In this document: one piece after another, positions 1 through 11,376 of the stretch
Numbering within the stretch: position 1 is the stretch's first letter
Layout: each line of letters starts with the position of its first letter
NCBI GenBank assembly: GCA_022315425.1
Contig: JAIUPT010000039.1
Coordinates: 930,001 to 994,000, forward strand
Direction of reading: 5' to 3'
Source of the DNA: Pseudevernia furfuracea
Taxonomy: Eukaryota; Ascomycota; Lecanoromycetes; Lecanorales; Parmeliaceae
Length of the DNA stretch: 64,000 bases
Notes under the pieces: generated by a model
The model's input: only the letters and a program-made list of their open reading frames with translations
Told to the model about the DNA's origin: nothing
The model's database searches: none
Translations under genes and position numbers: made by a program

Positions 1-1146
1 TATTATCTTCATTACCACCTGATACAATATCAGCTAACGGTGCTGTATGCGCACTTCAAGGACCCCTACCAATGCCTCCAGTTGGACCGCCTTCATCAGC
101 GAAGCATCTTTTCTGTCATAAATTAGCATTTCAACGAGAAGAAAATGGGACAAGCTCGGTCTTACATTGCATCCGCCATATTTGACGAGAGAAGGTGGTT
201 ACTTAGTCGTAATACGTTATTCAAAAGGCTGTGGGAACTCTACTTTGGAGTAAAAGTCGCGAGTATTTTCTGTGCGCTGATATTGTTGTTCCGCCCCCGA
301 TGATTCCGAGTTAAGTTTAGCGTTGATTGATGCCAAGAAATGCAGACTCACTTACGTGCCTCGCGTGCTTACGTTTACTGAATCGGTATTTTACGAGAGC
401 ATATCCTCGATATCCTGATACGTCGAAGGTACAATTCTTCACTTTCTATAGAAGGATAGGTACTACCTTCCCATGAAGCAGCCAGGGTCTTGGCAAATAT
501 ACGATGGACTGATTTGACTCATTGCTGCCAAGGGTACGGAGTAGTACGCGTGGACAAGAAGAGGGCCCTGAAGACGACATGAATAAGGGGCGGATTGAAA
601 CCCACCATTCTCATAGTTATGACGCGGCCACTTTTCTAACATGTTACGTCGATGCCAGATAATGAGAGAGTCAGAGGCTCAGAGCCACATGGACAATAAT
701 AATTGCCAACAATAATGGAGGCTATGGAGCCTGCATTCTGCAAGCATATGTAGCCTTACCCGCAAACGGCATGGTTACGGACTTTAGCTTTGAATTTCCC
801 GGGAATCGGCGTTTGGGTTATCGCGAATATTGCTGCTAAAGTGCTAAAGTCAAAGACTCCAAGGTTCAAGGTTGGGGATCGAGGGGATAAAGGGATAAAG
901 AGATTAAAAGCCGCCCGATGGCCGAATCTGAGCAGTTTATGGCCCATCCCCTCCATCTCAAAGTCCGAACCCGATTGGAAGACCTAAGGTATAAAGAAGC
1001 TGCGAGTCCCCTCAAGCCTGACCTTCATAATCTATCTTCTTTCACTACTCTCATATCATCACAATCTTCCATCATGTACTCAGACATCATCCTCCAAACA
1101 TTTGACGCCTTCCAAGCCCAACAGGCCAGTTCCATCGAGGCCCAAC
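1..1146. other. Intergenic, no gene supported
   Basis: No reading frame here carries a recognisable domain or a convincing chain of splice sites. The last 150 bases before the dehydrogenase remnant are rich in short pyrimidine runs, as in fungal promoters, but I can name no element. Confidence 0.5.
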
Positions 1147-1922
1147 ATGTTGCCAAGAACAATACTCATCACAGGAGCGAACAGAGGCATACCCTTCTCA
1201 ATTCTGAAAGCCATGGCCACGCCCTCTCCATCAGATCACTATCTCCTTGCCGCTCGCAGCTCGGAGAACGGGGAATTGGCCATTCAGGAACTGCGAAGGT
1301 CGGGCGTGCAAGCTGACATCCACGTCGTGCAATTGCATCCGGCAAACGAGTCGAGCATCAAGGCGGCAGAGCGAGAGATTCGGAAGCAGTACCAACCGCT
1401 AGAAATTCTGGTCAAAAACCCTGGGATCGTAACTTACGCTCCAACACTGGTTACCCGCAAAGCGAGTACCAAAGCCCAGACGGCTCGAACATCCAAGAAA
1501 GCTACGCTCAGAGTTTCAACGCCAATACTGCTGGCGTCGCTCTCATGATGACCACCTTCCTACCTCTCATGAAGGAGAGCTTTCCAGACTCTCGAGTCAT
1601 CAACATTCCTTCCGCTCGTGCCTCTCTTCATCTATCATCAACCGGCAATCTCCCTCCTTCGAGGGTGATCTCCTACTCGGTCAGCAAGACCGCTCTCAAT
1701 TCTTTGATAGTTGAGTACGCGAAGGCAGAGCCTACTGTCGCCTTTTACGCCGCCAGCCCAGGCCACTGCAAGACTGTATTCAACGGTTTCAGGGGTACAA
1801 AGGATCCATCGGATGGGGCGAAGGTAATTGTGGAGCTGGCGTTGGCGGAGAAGGGGAAGTACGAGCATGGTTTTTGGCAGCTGGATAGCGATGAGAAGAA
1901 GGCAAGCCGGGTGCCGTGGTAG
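1147..1922 (+). pseudogene. Short-chain dehydrogenase/reductase, frameshifted
   Basis: The protein would be an NAD(P)-dependent Rossmann-fold oxidoreductase of the classical SDR family. The first part begins MLPRTILITGANRGI, the dinucleotide-binding motif, but the final Gly is Pro (GIP for GIG). The structural NNAG motif has become KNPG near codon 90. Between about 1440 and 1463 the frame changes: from 1464 onward the next frame continues with EYQSPDGSNIQ, a Ser-rich strand, and the catalytic YSVSK motif near 1676, ending at 1922. No intron of usable size bridges the shift. The lost Gly, the altered NNAG and the shift all point to a decayed gene, although a single base error could explain the shift alone. 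The substrate is unknown. The total length, about 258 codons, is normal for the family. Confidence 0.72.
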
Positions 1923-2204
1923 CTCTTGATCAATTTTTCTGCGTTAGCAAAGCAGCAATTGTTAGAGAGCAGCTCTTTTTGGGCTCAATTAGAGTCAATG
2001 CATCACAGTATACATATGAGAGTTGCCACGGATTCACATTGATTAAACAAAAACATTTTGCCAATGAAGGCCAGAATGCCGTAAAACTGTGAAAATTGTG
2101 AAAATTGTCAAAGCCTCAGCTCGACTGGTTTCAAACCACGGAAACACGTGTGACTCAGCATCTACGACAACCCATGGCTGATAGCGTGTCAATCTTCTGT
2201 AGTA

Positions 2205-4008
2205 ATGGACTTCCTCATTCGTTTCGTTCAAGTCCATGAGACATTTCGTAAGCCTGAGATAGAGGCGTTGGCCCTGTTTGCAAATGTCAATGTCGAGTTC
2301 CTTTTCTATAGTGGAAGTGTACGTCTTGCCTTTTTCGGCTGAAATATCTTTCTGATTGTCCCTACTCTATACAATCAGACGATGAAACCAGTCAAGATCT
2401 GATTTGTACAGTCTCCATACTCAATAGTCCGCCTGACGGATGAAGCAGCCGCAAGATCTCTTCTAAGCCGCAGCATCTCAAGTAAAGGCATCTACGAGTT
2501 ATGGGGCAGCGGAACAGACTATGACGAGCTCCATGCAGACGTCGTCAAACGCACAAGGAACAAATGGCCGCAGTATCAATCCTGCTCTTTCCGATTTGAA
2601 TTCGATGCTTTCTCCGGCTCCCGAACGCTACTTGAGCAGAGAGCTATCATCGAATCTTTCAGGTATATGGGTTTCACTGGCCCTATTCGCATGCGAGATG
2701 CAGAGCACACTTTCACCATCTTCGAGGAGTACGAGTTCAACGTCCCAGGTCCTAAACAAATCCACCTAGGCAGATATTTAGGCGGTAGTTCACGGCATGC
2801 AATCGTTGACTACAGCTTGAAGACCAGGGACTACATCAACACTACGTCCATGGACTCAGAACTCGCTCTCTTAACAGCTAATCTAACTCTCGCTGCTCCG
2901 GATAAGATATTCTACGACCCTTTTGTTGGCACAGGCAGTTTTCCCATTGCTTGTTCACATTTCGGCGCTAGGACTATGGGGTCTGACATCGATGGGCGAA
3001 TGGTTCGAGGTAAGAACGGCAAAGACATCAAGACCAATTTTCGACAATATGGTTTGCTTGATAGATACCTGGATGGATTCATCTCCGATCTAACACATAG
3101 CCCACTGAGGAGAGGGAGATGGCTTGATGGTATCATTGGTGACCCACCCTATGGTGTAAGAGAGGGTCTGAAAGTTCTGGGAACGAAGGACGGGAGTGGG
3201 AAGGAAGCGATTTTTATAAATGGGGAGGCATCGCACTTGTACGGGTCGTCTTTCACGATCTGTTCTATTGCTGACCTTGGCAGACAAGACAAATACATCC
3301 CTCCAAAGAAGCCTTACAGCTTCGAAGCCATGCTGGAAGATCTGCTTGAATTTTCAGCCTTCATGCTGGTCGATGGTGGCAGGCTTTCTCTATGGATGCC
3401 GACTGCGAATGATGAAGATGTCGTCTTAGGCATTCCAGCACATCCATGTTTAGGTCTCGTCAGTGTTTGTGTGCAGACCTTCAACAAATGTGCGTGCCTC
3501 GTTCAAATTTTAGCATGCTCTACTGATTGAACCAAATAAAGGGTCGAGAAGGCTTTTGACTTACCGGAGACTGCCTGGTTCTGAAGTCAAATCAGAATTG
3601 AGCCTGCGGCAAAGGGAAACTGCGCGGGGAAGCAATGCCAATGATCTTAACTCATTTAGGAAGAGAGTAAGCACATTTCCATACATAACAACCTTTGGAC
3701 AGGCTCATGACTATCACCAGTATTTCGAAGGCTTCAAGCATTCAGCGGCAAGTGGAGATCAAAAAGAGATACCCGCTATCGAGTTGAAAGGTCCGCTAGG
3801 ATCGGACGAGAACACCAGCTCATATGCATTCCTGGCTAAGAGGAAAGAGCTGGAGGAGCTTAAGAATCGTGCCATGAAAAAGGATCAAGAATTGCGTGCT
3901 CTTGATAGCACCCTCGCCCAGAAAAGCGATGAGCGGAAAGCGGGAATCGAAAGTCTAAAAAAGGACTTAGGACATGAGCGACAGGCATGGATGATGACTG
4001 GAAATTGA
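2205..4008 (+). CDS. TRM11: tRNA (guanine(10)-N2)-methyltransferase, Trm11-like catalytic subunit
   Basis: Trm11, activated by Trm112, makes N2-methylguanosine at position 10 of cytosolic tRNAs. Five exons keep the frame: 2205-2318, 2412-3238, 3284-3489, 3542-3666 and 3721-4008 (519 aa). The start reads MDFLIRFVQVHETFRKPEIE, the family's usual N-terminus. A THUMP-type RNA-binding region follows, then a Rossmann methyltransferase domain with the SAM-site motif DPFVGTGSFPIA and the catalytic DPPYGVREG. The signature IPPKKPYSFEAMLEDLLEF is rebuilt only by removing the 45-nt intron 3239-3283. After FRKRYFEGFK the protein runs on for about 85 charged, coiled-coil-like residues. That tail is longer than I expect for the family, so the last exon is less certain than the rest. 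Confidence 0.93.
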
Positions 4009-4225
4009 TGAAAACCCTCTTTGCGAAGGTCAAAGAACTCCCGCTTGCACACGTATCCTTGGTAGAAGGGGAGAAGGGTAACATCCGATATAATCGGACA
4101 TACGTCTCGGCAACGAACAGGTATAGTAGCGTCGAAAAACACTTCATCAAAGCGTCCGCGGCCACGGAGCACTGAGAAGAAGATAGTGAAACAATTGTAT
4201 CTACACAAGGACACCCAGCTGCCTC

Positions 4226-5138
4226 TCACAGCTTGGTTCTTCTCCCAGTCCCCCTCATCAGCCCATTCCCATGCATTTCCCCCCTCCCATCCTCACCACC
4301 GACTACCTCCCCATCCCCAAGTAACCTCCTCACGCCCTCCGCTCCTTCTCTCCTCCCAACCCTCTCCACCTCTTTCCGTATCCTCCCTCTCATCCTCCCA
4401 ACCAACACAACCGCATCATCCTCATCCAAATCCTCCCTCTGCCCTTTCCCAAACACCGTCCAGCTCCTCGCCTTGACCTCGGGTACATCGCCCACGCGCG
4501 GTATGATGTGGAAATGCACATGGGGGACCACTTGAGCCGCGCGCGCCCCTACACACAACACCCTCCATATCATTAACAACAAAAAACGCCTCATTCCACG
4601 TTGCCCCAGTATCCGGACCCCGGGCGGTTTTTTATTTTGGAGAGGGGGGGGGGGGGGCAAACCTACCGTTATTCTGCACGACGTTCCAATCCCCCACCTC
4701 TGCATCCGCATCCGCATCCACGTCTTCCCCTTCCCCCTCCCTTGACTCAGCCTCCCCTTCCCACTCCCCCTCCTTCACGGCCCCCACAACCGCCCGGCTC
4801 ACCACCCCCAACCATCGCCCCACCGCTTCCCCCTCTTCGACCCTCACGTCCCCCAGTTTCTCCCGGTGTTCCCGCACGACCACGAGTACGTGCCCGCGGG
4901 AGATGGGCGCGTGGTCGAGGAACGCGATCAGGTGGGGTGTGGAGAGGATGAGGTGGGCGGGTGGGGATGCGGGAGCCGGGGGCGAGGCTGCGGGGTTGGG
5001 CGTTGCGCGGGGGGTGGAGGAGGCGGAGGAGGGAGGGGAGGTCGGGGGCAGCAGGGTGCGGGAGGGTGGGTTGGCGTGGGCGATGGCGCAGAAGGGGCAG
5101 GTTGTTGGTTCGTGGCTGTCGTTGGGTGAAGGGGGCAT
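4226..5138 (-). CDS. HIT-domain protein (histidine triad nucleotide hydrolase/transferase)
   Basis: HIT proteins cleave or transfer nucleoside monophosphates through a His-x-His-x-His active site. Two exons, 5138-4667 and 4548-4226, give 264 aa. Near the N-terminus a CPFCAI motif suggests a zinc or structural site. The core reads STPHLIAFLDHAPISRGHVL, then NNGARAAQVVPHVHFHIIPR spanning the splice, with the catalytic HVHFH complete. A Pro/Ala/Ser-rich segment (about residues 25-60) and an acidic GEDVDADADAE stretch (about residues 143-153) are insertions in low-complexity, GC-rich DNA. The intron is 118 nt and contains a run of 14 G (plus strand). The C-terminal 85 residues are charged and poorly conserved. 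HINT/Aph1-like and Hnt-type subfamilies are both possible. Confidence 0.88.
4644..4657. repeat. Homopolymer run of 14 G
   Basis: An uninterrupted G14 run lies inside the HIT gene's intron. Such runs are slippage-prone and often miscalled in assemblies; here the run does not affect the coding frame. Confidence 0.9.
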
Positions 5139-5602
5139 CGGGAAGAGAAGAGAGAGGCGTTACTTTTGTGGTCTTGGCGGTGGGGATTTGGGAGGCTTCT
5201 GTTAAGTAGAGTAGGTGGAAGGAGAAAGACGGGAGCTTACGTCGGGACTTGAAAGTATTGGATGAGTTCTTCGTGAGTGCAATTGTTGAGGACGATTGGG
5301 TTGATTGATTGATTTGCTGTTCTGTGCAGCTTTTGAGGTAACTTACTTAACAAGCCAATTTGTCCTCTTGCCTCGAGCAAACTCCGACTACTGTCTACAT
5401 GTAATTACGAGTACCGCCAAAGAGCTGATGATCCTTCGCCCACAGCCTTCCTTTGAGAAAGTGGGATACATGTGCACGTCGCCAATTGCTCCTACTCCAT
5501 CGTCTTACACGCCCAGCCCGTGTGACAGGCATCCATATGAGGCAAGCTGCCACGAAATGTAGTAGATTCAAGCGCTTAGCGTTGGAGTTGGTTTAGTAGT
5601 TG

Positions 5603-5634
5603 TAATAGGTTCGATTCCTATTGGCGTTGGTACC
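5603..5634 (+). repeat. tRNA T-arm-like element, copy 1
   Basis: The stem ATAGG, loop TTCGATT and stem CCTAT form a perfect five-pair, seven-base T-arm, which also matches the polymerase III B box. It is followed by TGGCGTTGGTACC. No matching acceptor strand or anticodon arm is visible upstream, so it is not a complete tRNA. A related copy sits at 34565-34594, so this may be the end of a tRNA-derived short interspersed element. Confidence 0.45.
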
Positions 5635-6011
5635 GCTGGTACAATGGTGTTGCGGTGCTTTCCTTTGTCTCTTAGTCTTTCGATCTCGGCAAAAACTTTA
5701 GATCGAGACGAAGCTTTCCGCTAGTATTAAATACATGAACCCAACTCAGACAGTGCTTAGAGTAGGAGTCGTAAGAGAGGGTAGCAAAGGTCGTGCGTAG
5801 AGGGCGAAGATTCCAGAAGAAGTTGTCGAAGTCCGTCTCACTGCACAGTTGAGGTCCGTAGCCAGAAAAAGGTTGTCCTCAACAGTCTGTGGTCGTTATT
5901 TTCAAGATCCTTCGACAGGAAGAGCCGATGTATTCTGGTCGATACCAGTAGGATTGTGCGCAAAAGAAAGTGCTCCTGTTGGGATTTAAGAACGGAAAGT
6001 TCCCTCTATTA

Positions 6012-6037
6012 TTCATGACTTTTGCTACATGCTCTTA
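6012..6037. repeat. 26-bp dispersed motif, copy 1
   Basis: The pattern is CATGACTTTTGCT, two variable bases, AT, two variable bases, TCTTA. The same pattern occurs at 13886-13911 and 17486-17511, always outside genes. Its role is unknown. Confidence 0.6.
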
Positions 6038-6041
6038 CCAC

Positions 6042-6076
6042 CGTTACAGATGGCGCAGTTACAACATGCTGTATGC
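6042..6076. repeat. 35-bp repeat, copy 1
   Basis: This segment matches 9406-9440 over 35 bases with five differences, all of them transitions. It lies four bases downstream of the 26-bp motif. It looks like an edge of an old dispersed element. Confidence 0.6.
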
Positions 6077-6412
6077 TTGGGGAAGAGAATCCATCGGCTG
6101 GCCTGTGAGGCCATAGAAATTTGGGTCTTTCTCTTGCACTCTCGACTCACTTTGTTTACCAGCTCGCCGTATCTCACAGCGCCTTACCTCTGCTCACCCT
6201 TATCTCACCTTTGATGAGTGGAGCGGCATGTATAGAGCTAATCATCTAAGGCAATATAAGAAGTCGTGGGAAGAGGTATGGGGGAATTGGTGCATTTCCT
6301 AGGATGGTGCACTTCCTGGTGGATTCGAGTATGCCGTCGATCTTACCACTGCAGATTTCTAGCGAATTGCTCACTCAGCTCATTCACGCAGTCCCCTCGA
6401 CATCAACTGAAA

Positions 6413-7486
6413 TCAAGATGACCATGGTAACAAAATCATCCTAAATTGGGTTAACACTGCTGATCTTTCTACTCTGAAACCGATTACTCGTATGCCCAGG
6501 AAGAAAATGCTGCCGACAACGAGACTTTTGCCGTGGACCTCTGAAACAGCGCTGATGTTTTGTCTCGACCAATTTCCCCTGCCGGACCATGGTGTGCTCT
6601 CGGATTTGGACTTAGCACACGCAAGGATGCTAAGAATACTACCAAGGCTGGGACTTTCGTGAGTGCAACTTCTGAGGTGTAGTCTTGTCTCGTCAAGGGC
6701 AATACCGATGAATTCAGCAACGTTAGTACAGCCACGCACGGAACTCAATAGCTTGAGATCGTTGAAATACTCATGAAATCCCCTTTCATTTTGCGCACCA
6801 GCATTTGCGAATGCAGCTTTCCGCTCAATGCAGGCTCGGGACTCGACCTGGACCATAAAGCAAGTGGCAGAGACGCGTGAGAGCACAACAATGTCGAATT
6901 TCGAGGACTTTGCGCAGCCCAGATCGTCAATATCATGCAAGTCTTGATCCTCACTATACAATTCGATCTTCGAAAGATCTTCGACGATCTCTATACTGGG
7001 TGAGTTGATGTCAACTTGACCACTATCGTCTTCTCCTAAAGACAAATAGAGGTGTGTGACCGAGTCAAAAAGCCTTGAACCTTGAAGCAACATGTTCACA
7101 GGTTCCTGAGTTTCTGCTGACAGAGAAATGGGACTAGGTTCATTGTCGTCGAGAGCAATAGCGCGCAAGAAGTCCGGCTCATCGTGAGTGCTATTCCAAG
7201 TGACTGACATGATTCGTCGCCGTCACCGAGGTCTTTCTGCATAGGTGAGAAAATACTGTGTTCGATGGATGTCAATTGATTGCATTATTGCAAAGACTTA
7301 CACTGGATCGCTGAATAGACCCTTAGTTGTATACTGCTCTGGATAGAAAGAAGAGGTGGTTTCGAGAGAGTAATCGAGTGAGCCAGCAAACATTGCCTGA
7401 AGTATGTTTATATGAGAGCGACTTCTTAGATCATAATCTTCGTTAAACTTTCTATCCGCTACCATGTGATCCCAAGTTTTTATCAA
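6413..7486 (-). pseudogene. Degenerate fungal kinase-like protein
   Basis: The main open stretch (7210-6413) resembles the C-terminal half of divergent kinase-like proteins found in fungi. It has a RACIERKAAFANAG region, then FHEYFNDLKLLSSVRGCTNV, then VAEFIGIALDETRLHLRSC, SLGSILSILACAKSKSES and a HGKSLVVGSIF segment where a catalytic loop should be. No HRD or DFG triad can be seen, and the protein stops soon after. The upstream exon-like piece (7486-7302) is rich in charged residues and ends in GLFSDP at a GTAAGT donor. After the likely acceptor before 7245 the continuing frame reads KDLGDGDESCQSLGIALTMS, which is not the frame of the kinase-like part, so a frameshift separates them. I infer a broken, probably inactive gene. 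Confidence 0.5.
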
Positions 7487-7504
7487 TCATTACCATACCA
7501 CCAA

Positions 7505-7526
7505 CCCCCCCCCCCCCCCCCCCCCC
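7505..7526. repeat. Homopolymer run of 22 C
   Basis: A C22 run separates the kinase-like remnant from the 3' end of the secreted-protein gene. It may be a slippage hot spot or an assembly weak point. Confidence 0.9.
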
Positions 7527-7606
7527 TCCCCGCGTCCTTTCCATCCACTTCCCACCTCTCACCACCACAACAACCACTCCACCTATCACCTCCCTCAAAC
7601 GATTTT

Positions 7607-8173
7607 TCATGCTCCCGGCGGCAAGTGAGGGGAGCACTCAATACTCGGATCTGTCCCCTCACACAATTGTCCTGGAAAGCTAAACGCGAGGCAAGCACCC
7701 CACAGCTGCGTTTGAGGCGGCCCGACCGCCACGTTCTGCCCGTCATCACCAACTACGGTAGTGGAGCTACCGTCGATACCGTGGAACGTACATACGGCCG
7801 GCACGGTAGTGCTGATATAGGAGATAGAGAGGGGGTTGGCTGTTAGGGAGGGGGTGTTGGGGTTAGCTATATGTTTAGAACAGTGAGGCGGGTCTGGGGA
7901 TGTATCAAGATTTTCGTATAATGGGCGAGGGGAAGCCAGGTAGGTGCCATTGATTGGGGATTGGTAGGATTGGGGAGAGTATGGATGGATGGACGTACTT
8001 ATATTGAAGATGGTGTTATCTTGCGGGACGTTGTCTATAACGAAGGATGCTCCGGCTGCGCCTTGGAAGAGAGCTCCGTTTGTTTGGCGGGCTGAGAGAG
8101 GGTTTGAGGAAGGGGCTGCGGTGGAGAGGGGAAGGAGGAGGGAGAGGGCTAAGGAAATGATTGTGCTCTTCAT
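7607..8173 (-). CDS. Small secreted protein of unknown function
   Basis: The start chosen (8173) gives MKSTIISLALSLLLPLSTAA, a clear signal peptide with an A-x-A type cleavage site, so the product should enter the secretory pathway. The continuous frame gives 188 aa. The mature part has Asn-Ile-Ser and Asn-Gly-Thr glycosylation sites, then TTVPAVCTFHGIDGSSTTVV and VAVGPPQTQLWGACLAFSF with paired cysteines, a pattern I associate with small fungal secreted proteins but cannot name. A GTACGT donor near 8001 and AG acceptors near 7870 and 7808 suggest that the middle (about residues 58-122) is intronic. In that case the mature protein is shorter and consists of the N-terminal and Cys-containing parts. 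Confidence 0.6.
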   Translation of the reverse strand: MKSTIISLALSLLLPLSTAAPSSNPLSARQTNGALFQGAAGASFVIDNVPQDNTIFNISTSIHPYSPQSYQSPINGTYLASPRPLYENLDTSPDPPHCSKHIANPNTPSLTANPLSISYISTTVPAVCTFHGIDGSSTTVVGDDGQNVAVGPPQTQLWGACLAFSFPGQLCEGTDPSIECSPHLPPGA

Positions 8174-10161
8174 GATGATTTGGTAAGAAGGGCTCCGAAT
8201 TGCTATGGACGAACGTAGGCTTGTCAATGATGGAGCTATACGAGTCGAAATCATGGGTTACCAGTTCCTTTTATAATGACGGCAATAGCTCGGATAGCCT
8301 CATCCTCGTGTTTAGGCATCCTCGTAAGTACCGAGGGTGCTTTCAGATACGAGCACAGTCATCTTCACGCATTCAAGTTCTCCGCATTCGGAAAACTGCG
8401 GGGAAAAAACTCAGAGGGCAGGGTAATGATCCAAGAAGATTTCGCATCCTTAGATCCTCCATAGAAATGGAACAGTAGTGTACCCGTGGGCTTGCCGAGG
8501 ATGATCGTTCGCTACTCGTGCTCTAGAAGTCTTTACCGCCTAGTATCTGCATTGATCTTACTCAGCTGATGTTTCTATCTGTTTTGGGATCCGGAGGGGT
8601 TAAAGAGACGCAGCCACAAGCTTGAATGAAGCCGAACGCTTTTTCTCGGTCGATTTATAGGCGGCACGGCAGCTGTCAATATCAGTCGCATTCATGTCAA
8701 GGTGCTCGATGAGAACGTCGAAGGCCAGGTCAGCAACGCCTTTGAAAGATTACTAATGCTTAGAAATATGTACATCGCATTCGTCTATGCAGCTTTCCAG
8801 CTGAATCGGTACCTCGAAAACGCCACCTCGTTAAGATTACCGTTGAATGAGTGGTAGCGCCAAGACTGCCACTTATTTTGACTACCTTGCACCACTTCAT
8901 CAGCCCTCTAGAAGCAGAAATGCCGGCCATCCAACGAATCTTCACCGTACCTATTGTTGCCAACAAACCTGCCGTGCCTGCATTTTGAATTTCTACTTGG
9001 GCGGTGACACATGGATGATGGACTTGCTTAGCCCCTGTCGCCAAAAATCTTTCAATCTCTTTTCCTCGCCGTCAGCCAGCCAAAAGCACCTGCAGTCACG
9101 TAGACTTGCTCGTGTCTACCAGGATACGCACCACCCTGGCACCCTGGCAAATGCACCACCCTGTAATCCGATAAATCCGCCCCGCAATTCCAACTCCTTC
9201 TTCCCCCCAAATACAGCCCAAACAGCCACCCTCAGCCCTCCATGCAGAATATATGTATAAACCCGATGAAAATTGTAGACTGAGTCCGATTTGGATTTGA
9301 CTTACTCTAGGGTTAGGGCATGCGTCGCAAACAACCTGATTTTGCCTTAGAATCATGAATTTAATTCATGGGCCTACACTTGTCAAATATATAAACACTT
9401 ATTATCGTTATAAATGACGCAGCTACAATATGCTGTATGCGATAGACTAAAGATGATAAAGGCGATATTTGAAGTCGGGGGTTCGACGATAAGCGCTTGG
9501 GACTTCAGGTTGAAGATGGGTAAGTAAAGGCCTTATAATAGCTCGTTGTCGAGAGTCATAGTAATCTTCGGGGAAGTGGTGTTCCCAGGCAGTCTGTCCT
9601 CCCTGATCTACCTCCACAATCCAATTCCGCTGTGGATATCTTTGATAGCATCTGAAACACCCGGAGTCATTAACATCCTTGACTAAACGTGAAGACTGTG
9701 AGCAATACCGCTGTTTTGCAACGCAGCTTCACTGCAATTTGTTGCAGTGTACAGCCATCGGGTAAAAATTTCTTGAAGGCGGGTCGAGTATGAGGTGGTG
9801 GGTCGTAGGTTTAGCAGATGATGAAATTGAGAGGCACGGAGCCGCTGATAGCCAACTCGTTTCGCGTCTCGGTCACCCGATCTGAGACGAGTGGTGGTGA
9901 AAACCAGCAACATTCAATCCGACATAATATGGGGGTGAAGGCTGCGGCAGACCAAAACCTCTTATTGAATGCAAGCGACATAGACGTCTTGTCCTTGTCG
10001 CCATGGCCTTTGCATCCTACTCTTCGCCATCGTCCCCATTGGGCTCTTTTCTTTCCGCTGTTCTTCCTTTCGTCTCCGAGAGGCACATTTGCAGTAGCTG
10101 CCTTATGGGGTACATTGCACTGTGGCTTCGAGGATGGCTCAAGTGGAGGCTGCGAAGGACC
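8174..10161. other. Intergenic, no gene supported
   Basis: About 2 kb without a convincing coding region on either strand. Open frames here are short, lack domains and overlap each other. The only structure I find is the second copy of a 35-bp repeat at 9406-9440. With the C22 run and the kinase remnant upstream, this looks like decayed accessory DNA. Confidence 0.45.
9406..9440. repeat. 35-bp repeat, copy 2
   Basis: Partner of 6042-6076; the five mismatches are all C/T or G/A changes. The flanks do not match, so only a fragment survives. Confidence 0.6.
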
Positions 10162-11059
10162 TCAACAAGTCCCTGTTTGTAGCTCAGCCTGGGCAGAATC
10201 CTCGTCGTTGGCAAGTCCTGACGGTTCTGGAATATAGTTGATTGTGTTTAGCTCTAAAAGATGGTTAGCTGCCGTTGTAAAGCATTCCAAACGGCTGTCC
10301 TTCGAGAGCAATTTGCTTACGTGGTATCGGACACTTGTTCAAACGAGTAATTTCCTCGGCCAAACCTGCAATTACTGACGAAAGCTCGGCATCACACGGT
10401 CGCAGTTCCAACTCAGTAGCCGTGTGTGGGGCTTTGAAAGAGCCAAATTTGAACTTCCGAAAACCTCGCCGTAGCCGTCCGTCTATAGCAAGGGTGACAC
10501 CGATCGACGGTTCCGAGTGCGCAAGAACAACGGCGAGCTGAAACGCTCGTACTAACTCATTTTCCTCATTCAACCGGTTAGCTTGCCATGCCCACGATGC
10601 TCTTGTATAAATATTTTCCTCATCCGGTAGCCGGCTTCCACGCAAATGCCAACGAAGCGTCTTCAACCGTTCCGCAGATCCATGTACACCCACCCCTCCT
10701 ATAGACGTTCCCATAATCTCCACCGTGGGCTCGAGGTTATGATTGCGAGATACGCGTTGAGCGAGCGGCGGTCCGCAGAGGACGTCCGGATATATGTACT
10801 CAGTGACGCTTGGCGAAGGGCCTGCGGTCAGAGGCAGGAACCGGAGGCAACACTCTGATGATGATAGTTTATAACCGGCTGGCTCGTGCAGATTCAGCGA
10901 GAGTCGTAGCAACGCAACAGAGTCTTCGCCCATCTTTCCCCACTTGGACTTGCTGTCGAGGAAACTGCAATCCACGGTGGTTTTGCCGAAGTTTCGGTGG
11001 CCAAGGGATCTGTCGAAGCTTCTTCCCTTGTATCGTCCGTGCGTTGCCTGGTCGGCCAT
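10162..11059 (-). CDS. Uncharacterised fungal protein
   Basis: Two exons, 11059-10321 and 10253-10162, give 276 aa. The intron has a GTAAGC donor, a CTAAC branch site and a TTTTAG acceptor; reading through it instead would end the protein after LYNGS. I do not recognise the family. The central part (about residues 85-205), with DVLCGPPLAQRVSRNHNLEP, EIMGTSIGGVGVHGSAERL and SWAWQANRLNEEN, has the feel of proteins common in fungal accessory regions. No signal peptide, membrane segment or catalytic motif is evident; the C-terminus is acidic. It is transcribed away from the ankyrin gene across a 317-bp shared upstream region, so the two may be co-regulated. Confidence 0.65.
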
Positions 11060-11376
11060 AATTTACTTTAATGGTATCCAAAGGAGCCGAAGTGAAGGCT
11101 CGCTGCGAGCACTGGGAGTTGAAATTGGCGCGTGGAATGGCTAGACTCAAAGTAGAAGGTGGTAAGAGTCGCCCCGCATTCATAAGCACTGCTCGCTAGA
11201 GTGGTAGAAGACTACCACCAATACCTGTATCTTACATCTGTTCGAGTGGAAAGGACAGACTCCACTCCTTCATTTGACCTTGATACGCAAGAGTAATGGC
11301 ATAGCTCGGAGCTGTGGACCAGGAGCTGAGGATCGAGCTGATGGTTTCATCTTGGAATTAGAAAACCAGCTGGATA

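Larger units (their letters stand above)
5139..6412. other. Intergenic, with short repeats only
   Basis: No protein-coding gene is supported. The stretch holds a tRNA T-arm-like sequence (5603-5634), one copy of a 26-bp motif (6012-6037) and one copy of a 35-bp repeat (6042-6076), listed separately. It looks like a small repeat-rich spacer between a conserved gene and a degenerate one. Confidence 0.5.

Noticed and set aside
4866..5209. Several Gly/Arg-rich plus-strand frames
   Set aside because: They are antisense shadows of the GC-rich HIT gene.
5603..5634. Complete tRNA gene
   Set aside because: Only a T-arm can be formed; there is no matching acceptor strand, D-arm or anticodon arm upstream.
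9818..10237. 139-codon open frame on the plus strand
   Set aside because: It overlaps the spliced 3' exon of the minus-strand gene at 10162-11059 and lacks any family feature.
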